A stretch of 64,000 nt of DNA from Locusta migratoria (lineage: Eukaryota > Arthropoda > Insecta > Orthoptera > Acrididae): the NCBI GenBank assembly GCA_026315105.1, contig CM048744.1, forward strand, positions 977,126,721 through 977,190,720, written 5' to 3'. The position numbers and the translations under genes are program-made. This document shows, in pieces, positions 23,905-34,800 of the stretch. Positions within the stretch are counted from its first letter, which is position 1; every line of letters starts with the position of its first letter. The notes beneath the pieces are model-generated. The model searched no databases, had not been told where the DNA came from, and was given only the letters and a program-made list of their open reading frames with translations.

Positions 23905-24475
23905 ATCTACATGCATACTCCGCAGTCCACCCAAAGGTGCGTGGAGGAGGGTACTCAGTGCCAGTATTAATTAGCTCAGCTATAACATAGAACGACGGAA
24001 AAGCGAATACTTGTATGCACCCGTACGAGCCCAAATATATCTAATCTTAGCCTTGTGGTCTTCATTCGTATTGTAGATTGGCGGGAGTAAAATCGTTCTG
24101 CAGTCCACTTCAAATTCCGGCCCTTTCTTTAATAGTGCTTCTCTAAAAGAACATCGCATCCCGTCCAGCGACTCCCAGCTGAGTTACCGAAGCAGTTCAG
24201 TAACACTCGCGCATGATCGAATCTACCAGTTACAAACCTAGCCGTCACCCTCTAAACTGTAAGTCCTCCATTCAACCGATCTGGTGGGGATCCCAAACAC
24301 CTGAGCAATATTCAAGACGCAATCGTACATGCGTTTTATATGCAGTCCCCTTTAAAGACCAATCACATCTTCCTAAAATTCTCCCAATAAAGCGACGTCT
24401 ACCATTTGCCTGTGACTGTCCTTATAGGCTCGTTCCATGTCATATCACTGTGCAGCATTAAGCCTAGGTATTTAA
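23905..24475 (-). pseudogene. degenerate Jockey/CR1-like LINE 3' fragment
   Basis: The plus-strand sequence begins with ATCTACATGCATACTCCGCA, the reverse complement of a LINE 3' end common in arthropods. It continues through degraded RT C-terminal sequence (words encoding EYCSGVWDPHQ-like and RRILGRC-like peptides in broken frames). No open frame remains. Confidence 0.6.
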
Positions 24476-24889
24476 TGCACGAGACTGTCAAGGACTCAAG
24501 GTAGTAGTTAAAAGGCAGTATCTTGGAGGGTCTGAAGGTTAACAAGCGCCAGTAGTGCAGTCTGCTTTATACCGCAGCCGATGGTGACACCACTGGCTGG
24601 CCATGATACGGCGGTCAGACCGCGAAAATGGGGTCTTCCGTACCTGAACGCGTCTTTATTACATTAAATAGCCATAAGATTTCTCTCTCGATGGCATAAA
24701 TTATTTACCTTTTTATAGTAAGCACTGTATAGAGAAATTGATAATACGAATGATACATTCTGTAAGGGGGAAACGCCTGATTAAGCATTAATAAACTACT
24801 CTGCTACTCTGCAATCAAGAGGACTTATATTACAAAATAAAATTTCACTGGTTCCAGCCACACCATGGACTGAAGAACATTTCATCGTA

Positions 24890-25190
24890 TTAAATGTTGA
24901 GAGAATCCAGACGAAACCTGAACATAAGACGTCTCAGCCACACTGAAACCCGACCATCAGCTCTTACCGACTGAAGTCTGGACTCATCTGACCAGTAGAC
25001 CACGGTTTTCCAGTAGACGTATTTAGTCATGAGCCCACGAGAAGCGTTGTAGATGTCGTTCTGTTAGCCAGGGCAAACGATTGCGCCGTCTGCTGCCATA
25101 GCCCCTTAACGTCCAACCGCGCCATACTGCTCTAAAAGGATACTTTCGTTGTAATTCCCACACTGATATCTGCGGTTATTTCACACAGGG
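24890..25190 (-). pseudogene. Tc1-like transposase remnant
   Basis: On the minus strand a segment translates in pieces to a WSDESRLQSVRADGRVSVW-like peptide, which fits the region around the first catalytic Asp of Tc1 family transposases. Upstream pieces are compatible with the preceding linker. Frameshifts and stops break it throughout. Confidence 0.6.
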
Positions 25191-25194
25191 TTGC

Positions 25195-26055
25195 TTGTCT
25201 GTCTGCCCTGATATGTCAACGCAAATTCCGCTCCGTTCCCCTTGTAGCGGACTGCTGTTTTCATTCTAGAATGATGTGTGTTTTTCCCTTTGCTGATGGC
25301 AGTCACCATTGCAGGTTTGGGGATTATCTGGGTGGGCTTGGGGTTTGCCCTCACTCGGTCCCCTTTGCAACGTTCCTTTTCTTTTCGTTGCCCCCTTGGG
25401 GTGGTCTTTTTTTTTTTTTTTTTTCGTTTTGGTGACATGTCACAAATTTCGACTTTCGCCACACCCTCACGGAGAGGGTACCTGACTGTGGTGGTCTTAC
25501 GTTCTCCTTATTTTTCTTTCCGTTTTTAGATTTACCATGTTTCGTCCATTTAGAGGACACGATTTATATGCTCTGTGTCTGGAAGACTTTGTTTGACCTT
25601 TTAAAAGTGTTTTGTCGGTGAATGGACACTGGTTGTGGCGCACTTTTCTTTCCAGACCGTAGAATGTGCCACGTTTATTTTTCGGCAGGGATACGCCACT
25701 GATGGGATGTGCGACTGGTTGTTTTCTGTTTTCTTTTCGGTAATTCAGGAAGCCCGGAACGGAAAAAAAGGTGGTGTTGCCTCAGCCTACCTCTCCCCCC
25801 CCCCCCCCCCCCACCAAGACCACGATCTTGGATACGCCACTGCTCGTTTTCCCTTCTACCGCCGAACAGCATGTTCAATGATATTACATGCACGTGTGAT
25901 GTCTGATCAGGAGTCATTTATAGTCAGGTGAAGCTAATATCACGTGGATGGGTTTGTAATGATAGGTGCTCATCAACTTCTGACAAATCAAAGGACAAGC
26001 GGGCGGATAAAAGTTGGGTAGGTAGATACACCACATCAACGCGCATGATACGGCG
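25195..26055. other. no gene; poly-T, poly-C and hAT-type ends
   Basis: GATACGCCACTG occurs at about 25690 and 25831 in the same direction; its inverse CAGTGGCGTATC is a hAT-type terminal word. A poly-C run lies at 25794-25812 and a T-run near 25407-25424. Nothing codes. Confidence 0.4.
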
Positions 26056-26059
26056 GAGG

Positions 26060-26235
26060 AAAATAACGGGCATTTAAAACAGCTTCCAGTCGTCTCGTAA
26101 TGTCTTATAATGAACCATGGAAATATACCATTCTTCCTTCAAAATAGTGGCACGTTCAGGTGACGACAAAGGAGATAGCGATCACACGCCTTTCTTTCGG
26201 AAGCACGCCACAGATACAGTAATATCGAAATATGC
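26060..26235 (-). pseudogene. possible Tc1-like transposase C-terminal remnant
   Basis: On the minus strand the frames contain pieces like RRLEAVLNAR, as at the C-terminus of Tc1-like transposases. Only short pieces remain, so this call is weak. Confidence 0.3.
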
Positions 26236-26731
26236 TAGGTTTGTGTACTGAGTGCTCAGTTGCGTAATTATTGCACGTGGCTCAAGTCGCTCGGAGTGCT
26301 TGTATTCTGGGCTCGGTCTACGGGCGTGGGGCTTCGCTCGACGACACGATTACCTGTATAGCGGTTACGTAACACGCTTGAATGATTAAAGGAAGAGTGC
26401 TAGTCGTGGCGCCGACGAACTACATCAGACGGGACGTATCGACAGTTTCGCATACTGCCCACGTCGACTGGAATTATTCTCATAGGGAAGAAGGCTTATA
26501 GACAGAGGAGCACGCGGCGTTACGTGCCGCTGTTCGTGGGAACCGCCTTCCGCTCTTTGGAAAAACCTCCACCGACTTTTAACTCGATACCCCTCTCCTT
26601 TATAAATTTTACAACTAGTTGCTCACACCAAGGCATTGGAGGCTGAATATGCTTCCAGACTGTAGCATTAGCGGGAGTGGTATATCTCGATACATTATGA
26701 CATTCTTTTAACCACAAACTCAATTCAAATA

Positions 26732-27308
26732 TTTCTACATCTGCATAGATACTCTGCAAATCACATTCAAGTGCCTAGCAGAGAGTTCATTAACCACTTT
26801 CATAATTTCCGTGACGCTTTCCCTCCCGTAACGTGATAAAACAAAACGAGCTGCCCTTCTCTGAACCTTCTCAATGTCTTCCGTCAGTCCCACCTGGTGA
26901 GGGTGCCACAAGGGGCAACAATATTCCAGGAGAGGACGCACAAGTGTGATGTAGGCAGTCTCTTTGGTGGAGCTGGTGCATCTTCGAAGCGTTCTGCCAA
27001 TGAAACGTAACCTTTGGTTCGCCTTCCCCACAATATTTTCTGTGCGTTCTCTCCAGTCAAAGTTGTTCGTAATTTTAACTCCTAGGTATTTGGTAGAATT
27101 TACGACCTTAAAGTTTGACTGATATATCGCGTAATTGAAGTTCAGCGGATGTCTTTTAGTGGTCATGTGTATTACTTCACACTTTTCTTTATTTAGTGTC
27201 AATTGCCAATTTTCGCACCATGTAGACATTTTGTCTAAATCGCTTTGCAGTTGCTTTTGATCCTCTGTTGACTTCACTAACCGATAAACGACAGCGTCAT
27301 CCGCGAAT
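26732..27308 (-). pseudogene. Jockey/CR1-like LINE fragment with FADD motif
   Basis: The open minus-strand frame reads from RT motif C (FADDAVVYR at the 5' edge near 27290-27308) through TLNKEKCEVIHMTTKR, STKYLGVKI, NIVGKANQRLRFIGRTL, LVRPLLEYCCPLWHPHQ and EKVQRRAARFVLSRY. It then joins abruptly to the LINE's last bases (encoding NELSARHLNVICR), so the segment present in 27686-28086 is deleted. It is cut at the 5' side by the SINE at 27309. Known role: reverse transcription of its own RNA. This fragment is dead. Confidence 0.88.
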
Positions 27309-27386
27309 ATTTGTTAACTTATGGGACCAAACTGCTATGGTAATCAGTCCCTAGGCTTGCAAACTATTTTAACTTGCACTAAGGTC

Positions 27387-27433
<47 letters not shown>

Positions 27434-27510
27434 GGTATCGAACCTCCGGCGGGAGCGGCCGCGCAATCGGTAGCACGCTGCCTTAAACCGCCTGACCATT
27501 CTCGCGCGGC
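27309..27510 (-). mobile_element. SINE family C copy with internal (CA)n
   Basis: Reverse-oriented relative of 9870-10080: tRNA-like head at about 27440-27510 (B-box GAGGTTCGATACC), internal CA array at 27389-27432, then the body with AGGGACTGATTACC. It interrupts or caps the LINE fragment at 26732-27308. Confidence 0.8.
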
Positions 27511-27685
27511 TTTTATAAAGCCGTTTTCCACTTCCTCAACCGATGATCGTGGCCATGTAATAAATTTAACCTATTTTGAAACGTGCTTGGCTTGTCACGT
27601 TGCGTCTTATTCAATAATTTTCGGTTAATGTCAACAAATTTACTTTTTCTGCAGTGAAAGAGAAGTAGTATAATTATTATACCTA

Positions 27686-28086
27686 AAGGTGGGTTTGACG
27701 GAGGACATCGAAAGAGTCCAAAGAAGGGCAGCTCGTTTCGTATTGTCACGATACAGGGGAGACAGCGTTACGGAAATGATACAGGATCTAGGATGGAAAT
27801 CATTACAACAACGGCGCTTATCGCTGAGGCGTGGGTTACTTGCGAAACTCCAATCGCCAACATTCTCCTCCGAATGCGAAAATATATTGTCGACTCCCAC
27901 TTACATAGGTAGAAATGATCATCAGAATAAAATAAGAGAAATCAGAGCTCGAACAGAGAGATTCAGGTGTTCTTTTTTCCCGCGCGCTATTCGAGAATGG
28001 AATGGGAGATAAATGTGGTTCGATGAACCCTCTGCCAGGCACTTAAATGTGATTTGCAGAGTATCCCATGTAGATGTAGATGTAGA
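27686..28086 (+). pseudogene. Jockey/CR1-like LINE 3' end
   Basis: The open frame reads VGLTEDIERVQRRAARFVL, then the C-terminal RT tail to TERFRCSFFPRAIREWNGR and a stop at about 28012. The family 3' end GCCAGGCACTTAAATGTGAT...AGATGTAGATGTAG follows. It is 5'-truncated before the RT catalytic motifs, so inactive. Same family as 63108-63723. Its 3' end touches the Harbinger-like element. Confidence 0.85.
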
Positions 28087-28088
28087 AA

Positions 28089-28971
28089 GGCTAGTTTACA
28101 CGACGACATTGCGTTACATGAAACTGCGCTACTGGCCAGTGCGCATGCGCGGCAGGCGTCCGCGCAACTCGGCGAAACTAAACAGTTTCGGCACAGCCCA
28201 ACTTTGACGAAACTGATTGCGCGAGTTTTAGGTTTGTTTATAACCAATACAGAACAAAATACAACAAAGAGGGGAGGGGCGGAACGGAAGAAATAATTCG
28301 GTTTTTGAACATATATGCAATGCATAGGTGTTTGTGCCATTTCAGGAATAAGCAGCGGCGTGTTAGTGCTCTTGAATTAAATATTGATGAGTTAACGATT
28401 AGTGAAATGAGGACTAAAATTCATTCAATTCTAAATACCTATACAAACGAACTATGGCAATTGTCGATTTCGAAACACGGTACAGGTACTGTGGAGACGA
28501 ATATATACTTGGCAAGAAACATAATGCAATTTGTAATTTCAGTTCTGGTAACAACGCTTCGCGCATAACAGTATCTTGTTTCTTTTTTACATTACTAACT
28601 CTGTTTAAAAGGAACGTGAACTGTTCTGGCGACATTTTAAGTTGACTGAAATAACTTTTAGGGGCTTCAATCAATTTCTTTCAGGGAAGGTCGCTGAGCA
28701 ACCGAGCTGACGTCTTATTTTAATCCAGTCACATACCCAAACACGTTTCTTCTATGTTTATTCTTATGCAGCGACTTCACACAGGCAAGCAATAGCTCCG
28801 TCACAACTATTACAGCTACCAAAACTTTCATTCTATGGCGACTACGGCACACACAAAGTAACGAAACTGAGGTGTATAGTATTGACGCCGTGTCTACAGA
28901 CATACACGAAACCAGTTGCGGCAAGTTCGTGCAACGAGTGTCACAACCTAGTGTCGTCGTGTACACTAGCC
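28089..28971. mobile_element. PIF/Harbinger-like element
   Basis: Ends GGCTAGTTTACACGACGACA (28089-28108) and the inverse of GGCTAGTGTACACGACGACA (28952-28971) match with one change. The minus strand carries a degraded nuclease remnant. The flanks read AAA and TTA, compatible with a decayed 3-bp TTA-type duplication but not proof. The GC-rich left part contains GCGCATGCGC at 28141-28150. Confidence 0.75.
28414..28680 (-). pseudogene. Harbinger nuclease (HARBI1-like) remnant
   Basis: The frame contains MSPEQFTFLLNRV, KKQDTVMREALLPELKLQIAL and YLYRVSKSTIAIV. This matches the N-terminal part of Harbinger transposases: 'F..LL..v...i.k.dT.mr.ai.pe.rL.i.LrfLa....y.sl...fris..ti'. The upstream frame continues toward 28840 with breaks, and the DDE catalytic region is missing. 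Known role: cut-and-paste transposition together with a Myb-like partner protein. No such partner is visible here. Confidence 0.7.
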
Positions 28972-28974
28972 TTA

Positions 28975-30085
28975 ATATGAATCTGAAAATTTAAGTAAAG
29001 AGTAAGTGCTATTAAGATGGCTACAGTTAGAAAATTAATCAGCTGTTTTTCAGTCGCCATACTGACTGGATTAGGAAAGTCCGAGTCGTACTTTAACATG
29101 TAAATACGATAGCGAAAAACGTTCTACTAAATTCGGTTTTCGTTTTCCGGTAGATGGGTTGTATGTAGTCAGATGGCTTTCGGAGTAAAGATGCAGATGA
29201 TAATCGAGAGATGTAAATTTACTAGTCGTAATTATCTGATGTCGGAACTCTCGGAAATGTAGTTACACATACTGCCGCTAGAAGTAATAATGCATACCTA
29301 CAGTTCTGACGTTGTTCAACTGCATGCGTTGCATGACTGCAATAACATCGATTTATTTGCAGTAATACATTAATGATCTGTTTTTTAAAATAACTTGTGC
29401 GATGCTTGTAGCTGACTTCTGCCCTCTCTCTGCCAGCGTATCGAGAAACATTTGATATTTGTCACGTTAAACTTTTTTTTTTTCGCAACCATCTGAAGGG
29501 AGAGAGCGGAACTGTTCGTCACTGTCTTCGCCTTGATATATTAGGACGTGCTCCAGGATTTTGCCTAATTAATGTAAGTGTGAGCTTAGTCTTTTTTTTT
29601 TTAATTTCAGTAAACCCCCTCAGTTAATTTGAAATATCTTTCTTACAATCCCTTCTCCATACTCAATAATTTTAAAGTTATTTATTTTCAGCAGATCCAG
29701 TACTTGATAAAGTGATGCTCGGGTATTGTTGCGATTTGTTTCGCGATTGTACTAGAACATTCTCTGTGCAACTTTTATTTCGTATCTATGAATGGTTAAT
29801 TACATTTTAATACCTGCAGAAAAATATCCTGCTATGTTTATCAAGTCCGATAATTTTGCAATTTTTGGTGACTATCACGATTAATTTTCAACACGGTCAT
29901 AGAACAATAGTAAACGAAACGCACAATCCCAGCATCAATTTATCGAAGTAATATTCCAGTCATCTCAGCTAGAATCACTACAGAATATTACCGAAATATT
30001 AGTACCAGCTCTCAATAAGGTAAAATTTAGATTCCGCCGACTTTTTCCGCAATGTTGCTTTCTGGTGTTGTACTTGCTACCGAAA
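28975..30085. other. no recognised gene
   Basis: AT-rich, with two T-runs near 29472 and 29592. Nothing recognised. Confidence 0.4.
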
Positions 30086-30090
30086 TTACG

Positions 30091-30262
30091 ACCGCTGCCG
30101 TGGTTCGGAACCCACGTTACACTGTAGCCCTATAGCTGGCTGGGCAAGTCAGTTCGAAGGTCGGCGGAAGGCAACGGCATACCACCTCCAAACAGGACCA
30201 TGCCTAGTAAAGCACTGTGGAGTTCAAACCAATCTTCCGATTGTTGACTGCTTTACCTTTCT
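30091..30262 (+). mobile_element. SINE family B copy 3
   Basis: Body of family B (CGTGGTTCGGAACCCACGT, GGCTGGGCAAGTCAGTTC, AACGGCATACCACC, CAAACCAATCTTC) without the tRNA head. It abuts family D copy B at 30263. Confidence 0.75.
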
Positions 30263-31230
30263 AAGTTTCTGCAAACATTTTGGACCAAAATAATAATAAA
30301 TTTATTTATAAGAGTGTCTGAAACCCCTTTAGGAAAAAAAATTAGGTAGTGGCGGATTTCGAACCACCTACCTTCTGCTTCACAGTCCAGCACCTTGCCC
30401 ACTACGCTTTTTTTTTTTTTTTTTTTTTACAGAGAGCGTGCTACGGCTATAAATCAAAACTGAAGTTCTTTAACTGAAGATCTTTAATCTTATACTATTG
30501 ATGGCCGTTGTCAACTGATGTTAATATGGCATTTCTCGACATTAGATTATCATTTATCGTACAAAGAACAATGTTTTTGTTAATTCCTCAGTGTGCCGTT
30601 GCCTTGAAATGACAAGCTGTAAGTTACAATAAGAAAATCAGCAAATACGCGTGGAATGTCACGTGACATCTCAGAACGGCTGGTTTTCGTTAATTCAACG
30701 GAGGGTGTCAAATCTCCTTTATTTTTGCAAATATGTCTCAAAAGATACGAGATATGAAAAAACATAAGGAAGAGAAGTTGTAGAGAATTTTCTCCTATAC
30801 CAATTAGGTTATTCAATTTTCGTGTCAGGTGAACGGTTCGTTTGCAATTACAATGATATTACAAACGGCTTTTATTGTTTTAATACCGTATTTTTTGTCC
30901 GAAAAATTTGAAAAAGGGAGGTTTTGGTCTCTGGCGGCCTACAATCATGTCTGTAAAATTTGGTGTTGATCGGTTGAACGGTTCGTCTTAAAAACAGGGA
31001 ACACGTTACAGACAGACATCCCAAAATCGCCGTTATTTTTGCAAATATCTCTGAAACGATACGAGATATGAAAGAAAAAAATAGGAGAGCAATGTTGTAA
31101 AGAATTTTCTCCTCTACAAATTCGGTTATTCAATTTTCGTCACAGATAATAGTTAATTTAAATTTTGAGCTGTCAAAAGACATTCGCAAAGGCCCAGTTT
31201 TAGTGTTACTACCGTAACCTAAAGTGGGCC
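30263..31230 (+). mobile_element. dispersed family D, copy B
   Basis: Same order as copies A and C, ending GTAACCTAAAGTGGGCC. A T-run plus ACAGAGAGCGTG (about 30408-30440) is inserted in the tRNA-like part and flanked by a repeated CTACG, which suggests a small retroposed insertion. Confidence 0.75.
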
Positions 31231-31394
31231 ATTATTTCACTACCTGGTGAAATTTAATTTGCGGTCCCCACCTTGACTTTAACATGCAACACCCATTTTC
31301 ATAGAAAAGCAGCATTACATATTGACTTTTGCAGTTGCGTCTTTGCTGTTTTGGAGCAGCTTTATGTGCTTCAGCACTTTCACTTTGGCGCTCG

Positions 31395-31700
31395 TCGCCT
31401 ACAAGGCTTTCGCTACGCGCGCGCCGCGCCGCGGAGTGCTGCTTACGAGTGGCGAAGCACTCGACGTGCTGCGCGCAGGTGGAGTCGACTGCGACTGATC
31501 GATAGCGGCCGCGCGCACAGCCAACCGCCGCGCCGCTATGTGGGTCAGTCCCCCCCCCCCCCCGGCCCACTTGTTGACAGCGTCCCAGCCGCCACAAGCA
31601 ACGCGGCACCAGCACATCGACCGCCGCCAAGGACACGACACGCAACCGGCGCGGCCGAGCACACTGTTACCCAGGCTACCGCCCTTTCTATGCAATACAC
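31395..31700. promoter_or_regulatory. CpG-rich segment
   Basis: Strongly GC- and CpG-rich, with a poly-C run at 31551-31564. Frames of up to 224 codons cross it on both strands but contain no known domain and have non-ATG starts or compositional bias. The hAT element inserted at its right edge. Possible promoter or 5' UTR. Confidence 0.35.
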
Positions 31701-31870
31701 TCCGGGACAGGTGAGGCTACTGCAGATAGAGCTGGGTTTGAACATCAACTGTTCCAACAATTTACGTCACAGTTCGGAAAATCTCGGAAAGTGTTCGAAC
31801 ATTCGATCACGACGCTATCTAACAATGTCAATAGGTACTACCTTTACGATTTACAACCATGATATCATTG

Positions 31871-34800
31871 CCCACTCCCATGAACCACAGACATTGCCGA
31901 GGTGGGGTGGCTTGCGTGCCTCAACGATACAGATAGCCGTACCGTAGGTGCAACCACAGCGGAGGGGTATCTGTGGAGAGGCCAGACAAACGTGTGGTTC
32001 CTGAAGAGGGGCAGCAGCCTTTTCAGTAGTTACAGGGGCAACAGTCTGGATGATTGACTGAGCTGGCCTTGTAACATCAGCTAATGTGGCTTTGCCACAC
32101 AGCTACTGCGAACGGCTGAAAGCAAGGGGAAACTACAGCCGTTACCTTTCCCGAGGACATGCAGCTCTACTGTATGAACATATGATGATGGCATCCTCTC
32201 GGGTAAAATATTCCGGAGGTAAAATAGTCCCCCATTCGGATCTCCGGGCGGGGACTACTCAAGAGGATGTGATCATCAGGAAAGACAATACTGGCATTCT
32301 ACGGGTCGGAGCGTGGAATGTTAGATCCCTTAATAGAGTAGGAAAATTAGAAAATTTAAAAAGGGAAATGGATAGGTTGAAGTTAGATATAGTGGGGATT
32401 AGTGAAGTTCGGTGGCAGGATGAACAGGATTTCTGGTCAGGTGAGTACAGGATTATAAATACAAAATCAGTTGGGGGTATCACAGGAGTAGGCTTGATAA
32501 TGAATAAGAAAATAGGAATGCGGGTAAACTACTATAACCAGCACAGCGATCGCATTATCATTGTCAAGATAGATACGAAGCCAACACCGACAACAGTAGT
32601 ACAGGTTTATATGCCAACTAGCTCTGCCGATGAGAAGGAGATCGAAGAAATATATGAGGAGCTAAAGGAAATTATTCAGACAATTAAGGGAGAGGAAAAC
32701 TTAATTGTTATGGGAGACTGGAATTCGGTAGTAGGACAAGGAAGGGAAGGGAAGATAGTAGGTGAGTATGGTCTGGGCAAAAGGAATGAAAGAGGAAGCC
32801 GCCTGGTAGAGTTTTGCACAGAACATAATTTAGTTATAACAAACACCTGGTTTAAGAATCACAAAAGAAGGTTGTATACGTGGAAGAGACCAGGAGACAC
32901 CGGGAGATACCAGATAGATTTTATAATGGTAAGACATAGATTTCGGAACCAGGTTTTGAAGTGTAGGACATACCCAGGGGCAGACATAGACTCTGACCAT
33001 AACTTGTTGGTTATGAACTGTAGGCTGAAACTGAAGAAACTACAGAAAGGTAGGAAAGTAAGGAGATGGGACCTGGATAAATTGAAGGAACCTGAAGTTC
33101 TTAAGAATTTCAGAGGGAGCTTCAGGCAACAATTGACAGAAACAGAGGAAAATAAAACAGTTGAGGAGGAATGGGTAAAATTGAGAGATGAAATAGTGAA
33201 GGCTGCAGAGGACAAAATAGGTAGGAAGGCAAGACCTACAAAGAATCCTTGGATATCACAGGAGATACTAAATTTAATCGATGAAAGGAGAAAATATAAA
33301 AATGCAGTAAATGAAACAGGCAAAATGGAATACAGGCGACTAAGAAATGAGATTGACAGGAAGTGCAAAATGGCTAAGCAGGAATGGCTAGAAGGCAAAT
33401 GCAAGGATGTGGAAGACTGTATAAATAGGGGAAAAATAGATACAGCCTACCGGAAAATAAAAGAAACATTTGGCGATAAGAAAAACAGCTCTATGAATAT
33501 TAAGGACACTGATGGAAAACCAGTTCTCAGCAAAGAAGGGAAAGCTGAAAGATGGAAAGAGTATATAGAGGAGCTGTACAAAGGAAATGAACTTCGAGAC
33601 ACTATTGTAGGAAGGGAAGAGGATGTAGATGATGATGACATAGGAGATACTGTGCTAAGAGAAGAATTTGACAGAGCCCTGAAAGACCTAAGCCGAAACA
33701 AGGCCCCTGGAATAGATGATATCCCGTCAGAGCTACTGAAGTCTCTGGGAGAACCAGCCATGACAAACCTGTTTCACCTGGTGTGTAAGATGTATGAGAC
33801 AGGTGAAATACCCTCAGACTTTAAGAAAAATGTTATAATCCCCATTCCAAAGAAAGCGGGTGCAGACAGGTGTGAAAACTACAGAACCATCAGTTTAATA
33901 AGTCATGGTTGCAAAATATTAACACGAATTATATACAGAAGGATGGAAAAGCTGGTAGAAGCCGACCTCGGGGAAGATCAGTTTGGGTTCAGGAGAAATG
34001 TAGGAACACGGGAGGCAATACTCACTTTACGGCTTATCCTAGAAGACAGATTAAGAAAAGGCAAACCTACATTTCTAGCTTTTGTAGATTTGGAGAAGGC
34101 TTTTGACAATGTTGATTGGAATAAACTCTTTAAATTTCTGAAGCAAGCAGGAGTAAAATACAGGGAGCGTAAGGTTATTTACAACTTGTACAAAAACCAG
34201 ACAGCGGTTGTCAGAGTTGAAGGGCATGAAAGGGATGCAGTGGTTGGAAAGGGAGTAAGACAGGGTTGTAGCCTTTCCCCAATGTTGTTCAATTTGTACA
34301 TTGAGCAAGCTATAAAGGAAAGCAAGGAGAAATTTGGAGAAGGAATTAAAGTTCAGGGGGAAGAATTAAAAACATTGCGTTTTGCCGACGACATAGTAAT
34401 TCTGTCAGATACAGCAAAGGACCTGGAAGAGCAATTGAACGGAATGGACAGTGTGCTGAAAGGTGCATATAAGATGAACATTAACAAGAGTAAAACTAGG
34501 GTAATGGAGTGCAGTGTAAGAAAATCAGGTGATGCTGAAGGAATTAGATTAGGTAACGAAACAATAAAGGAGGTAGATGAGTTTTGTTACTTGGGCAGTA
34601 AAATAACAAATGATGGTCGCAGTACAGAGGATATAAAATGCAGAATGGCAATGGGTAGAAAGGCGTTTTTGAAAAAGAGAAATTTGTTAACATCGAATAT
34701 TGATTTAAGCCTAAGGAAGTCCTTTCTGAAGGCATTTGTATGGAGTGTTGCCTTGTATGGGAGTGAAACATGGACGATAAGCAGTGTGGACAGAAAGAGG

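Noticed and set aside
28089..28108. Firm TTA target duplication for the Harbinger-like element
   Set aside because: The left flank reads AAA and the right TTA, so the duplication cannot be shown.
31273..31947. 224-codon plus-strand frame through the CpG-rich segment and the ends of hAT and RTE
   Set aside because: It crosses two independent transposon insertion points, which a conserved gene would not do, and minus-strand frames are equally open.
32086..32181. Upstream extension of the RTE frame
   Set aside because: The codon at 32086 is GTG. The first ATG in frame is 32182, so I use that start although the frame is open further upstream.
33447..33761. Long minus-strand frames over the RTE ORF
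   Set aside because: They are shadows of the plus-strand coding sequence.
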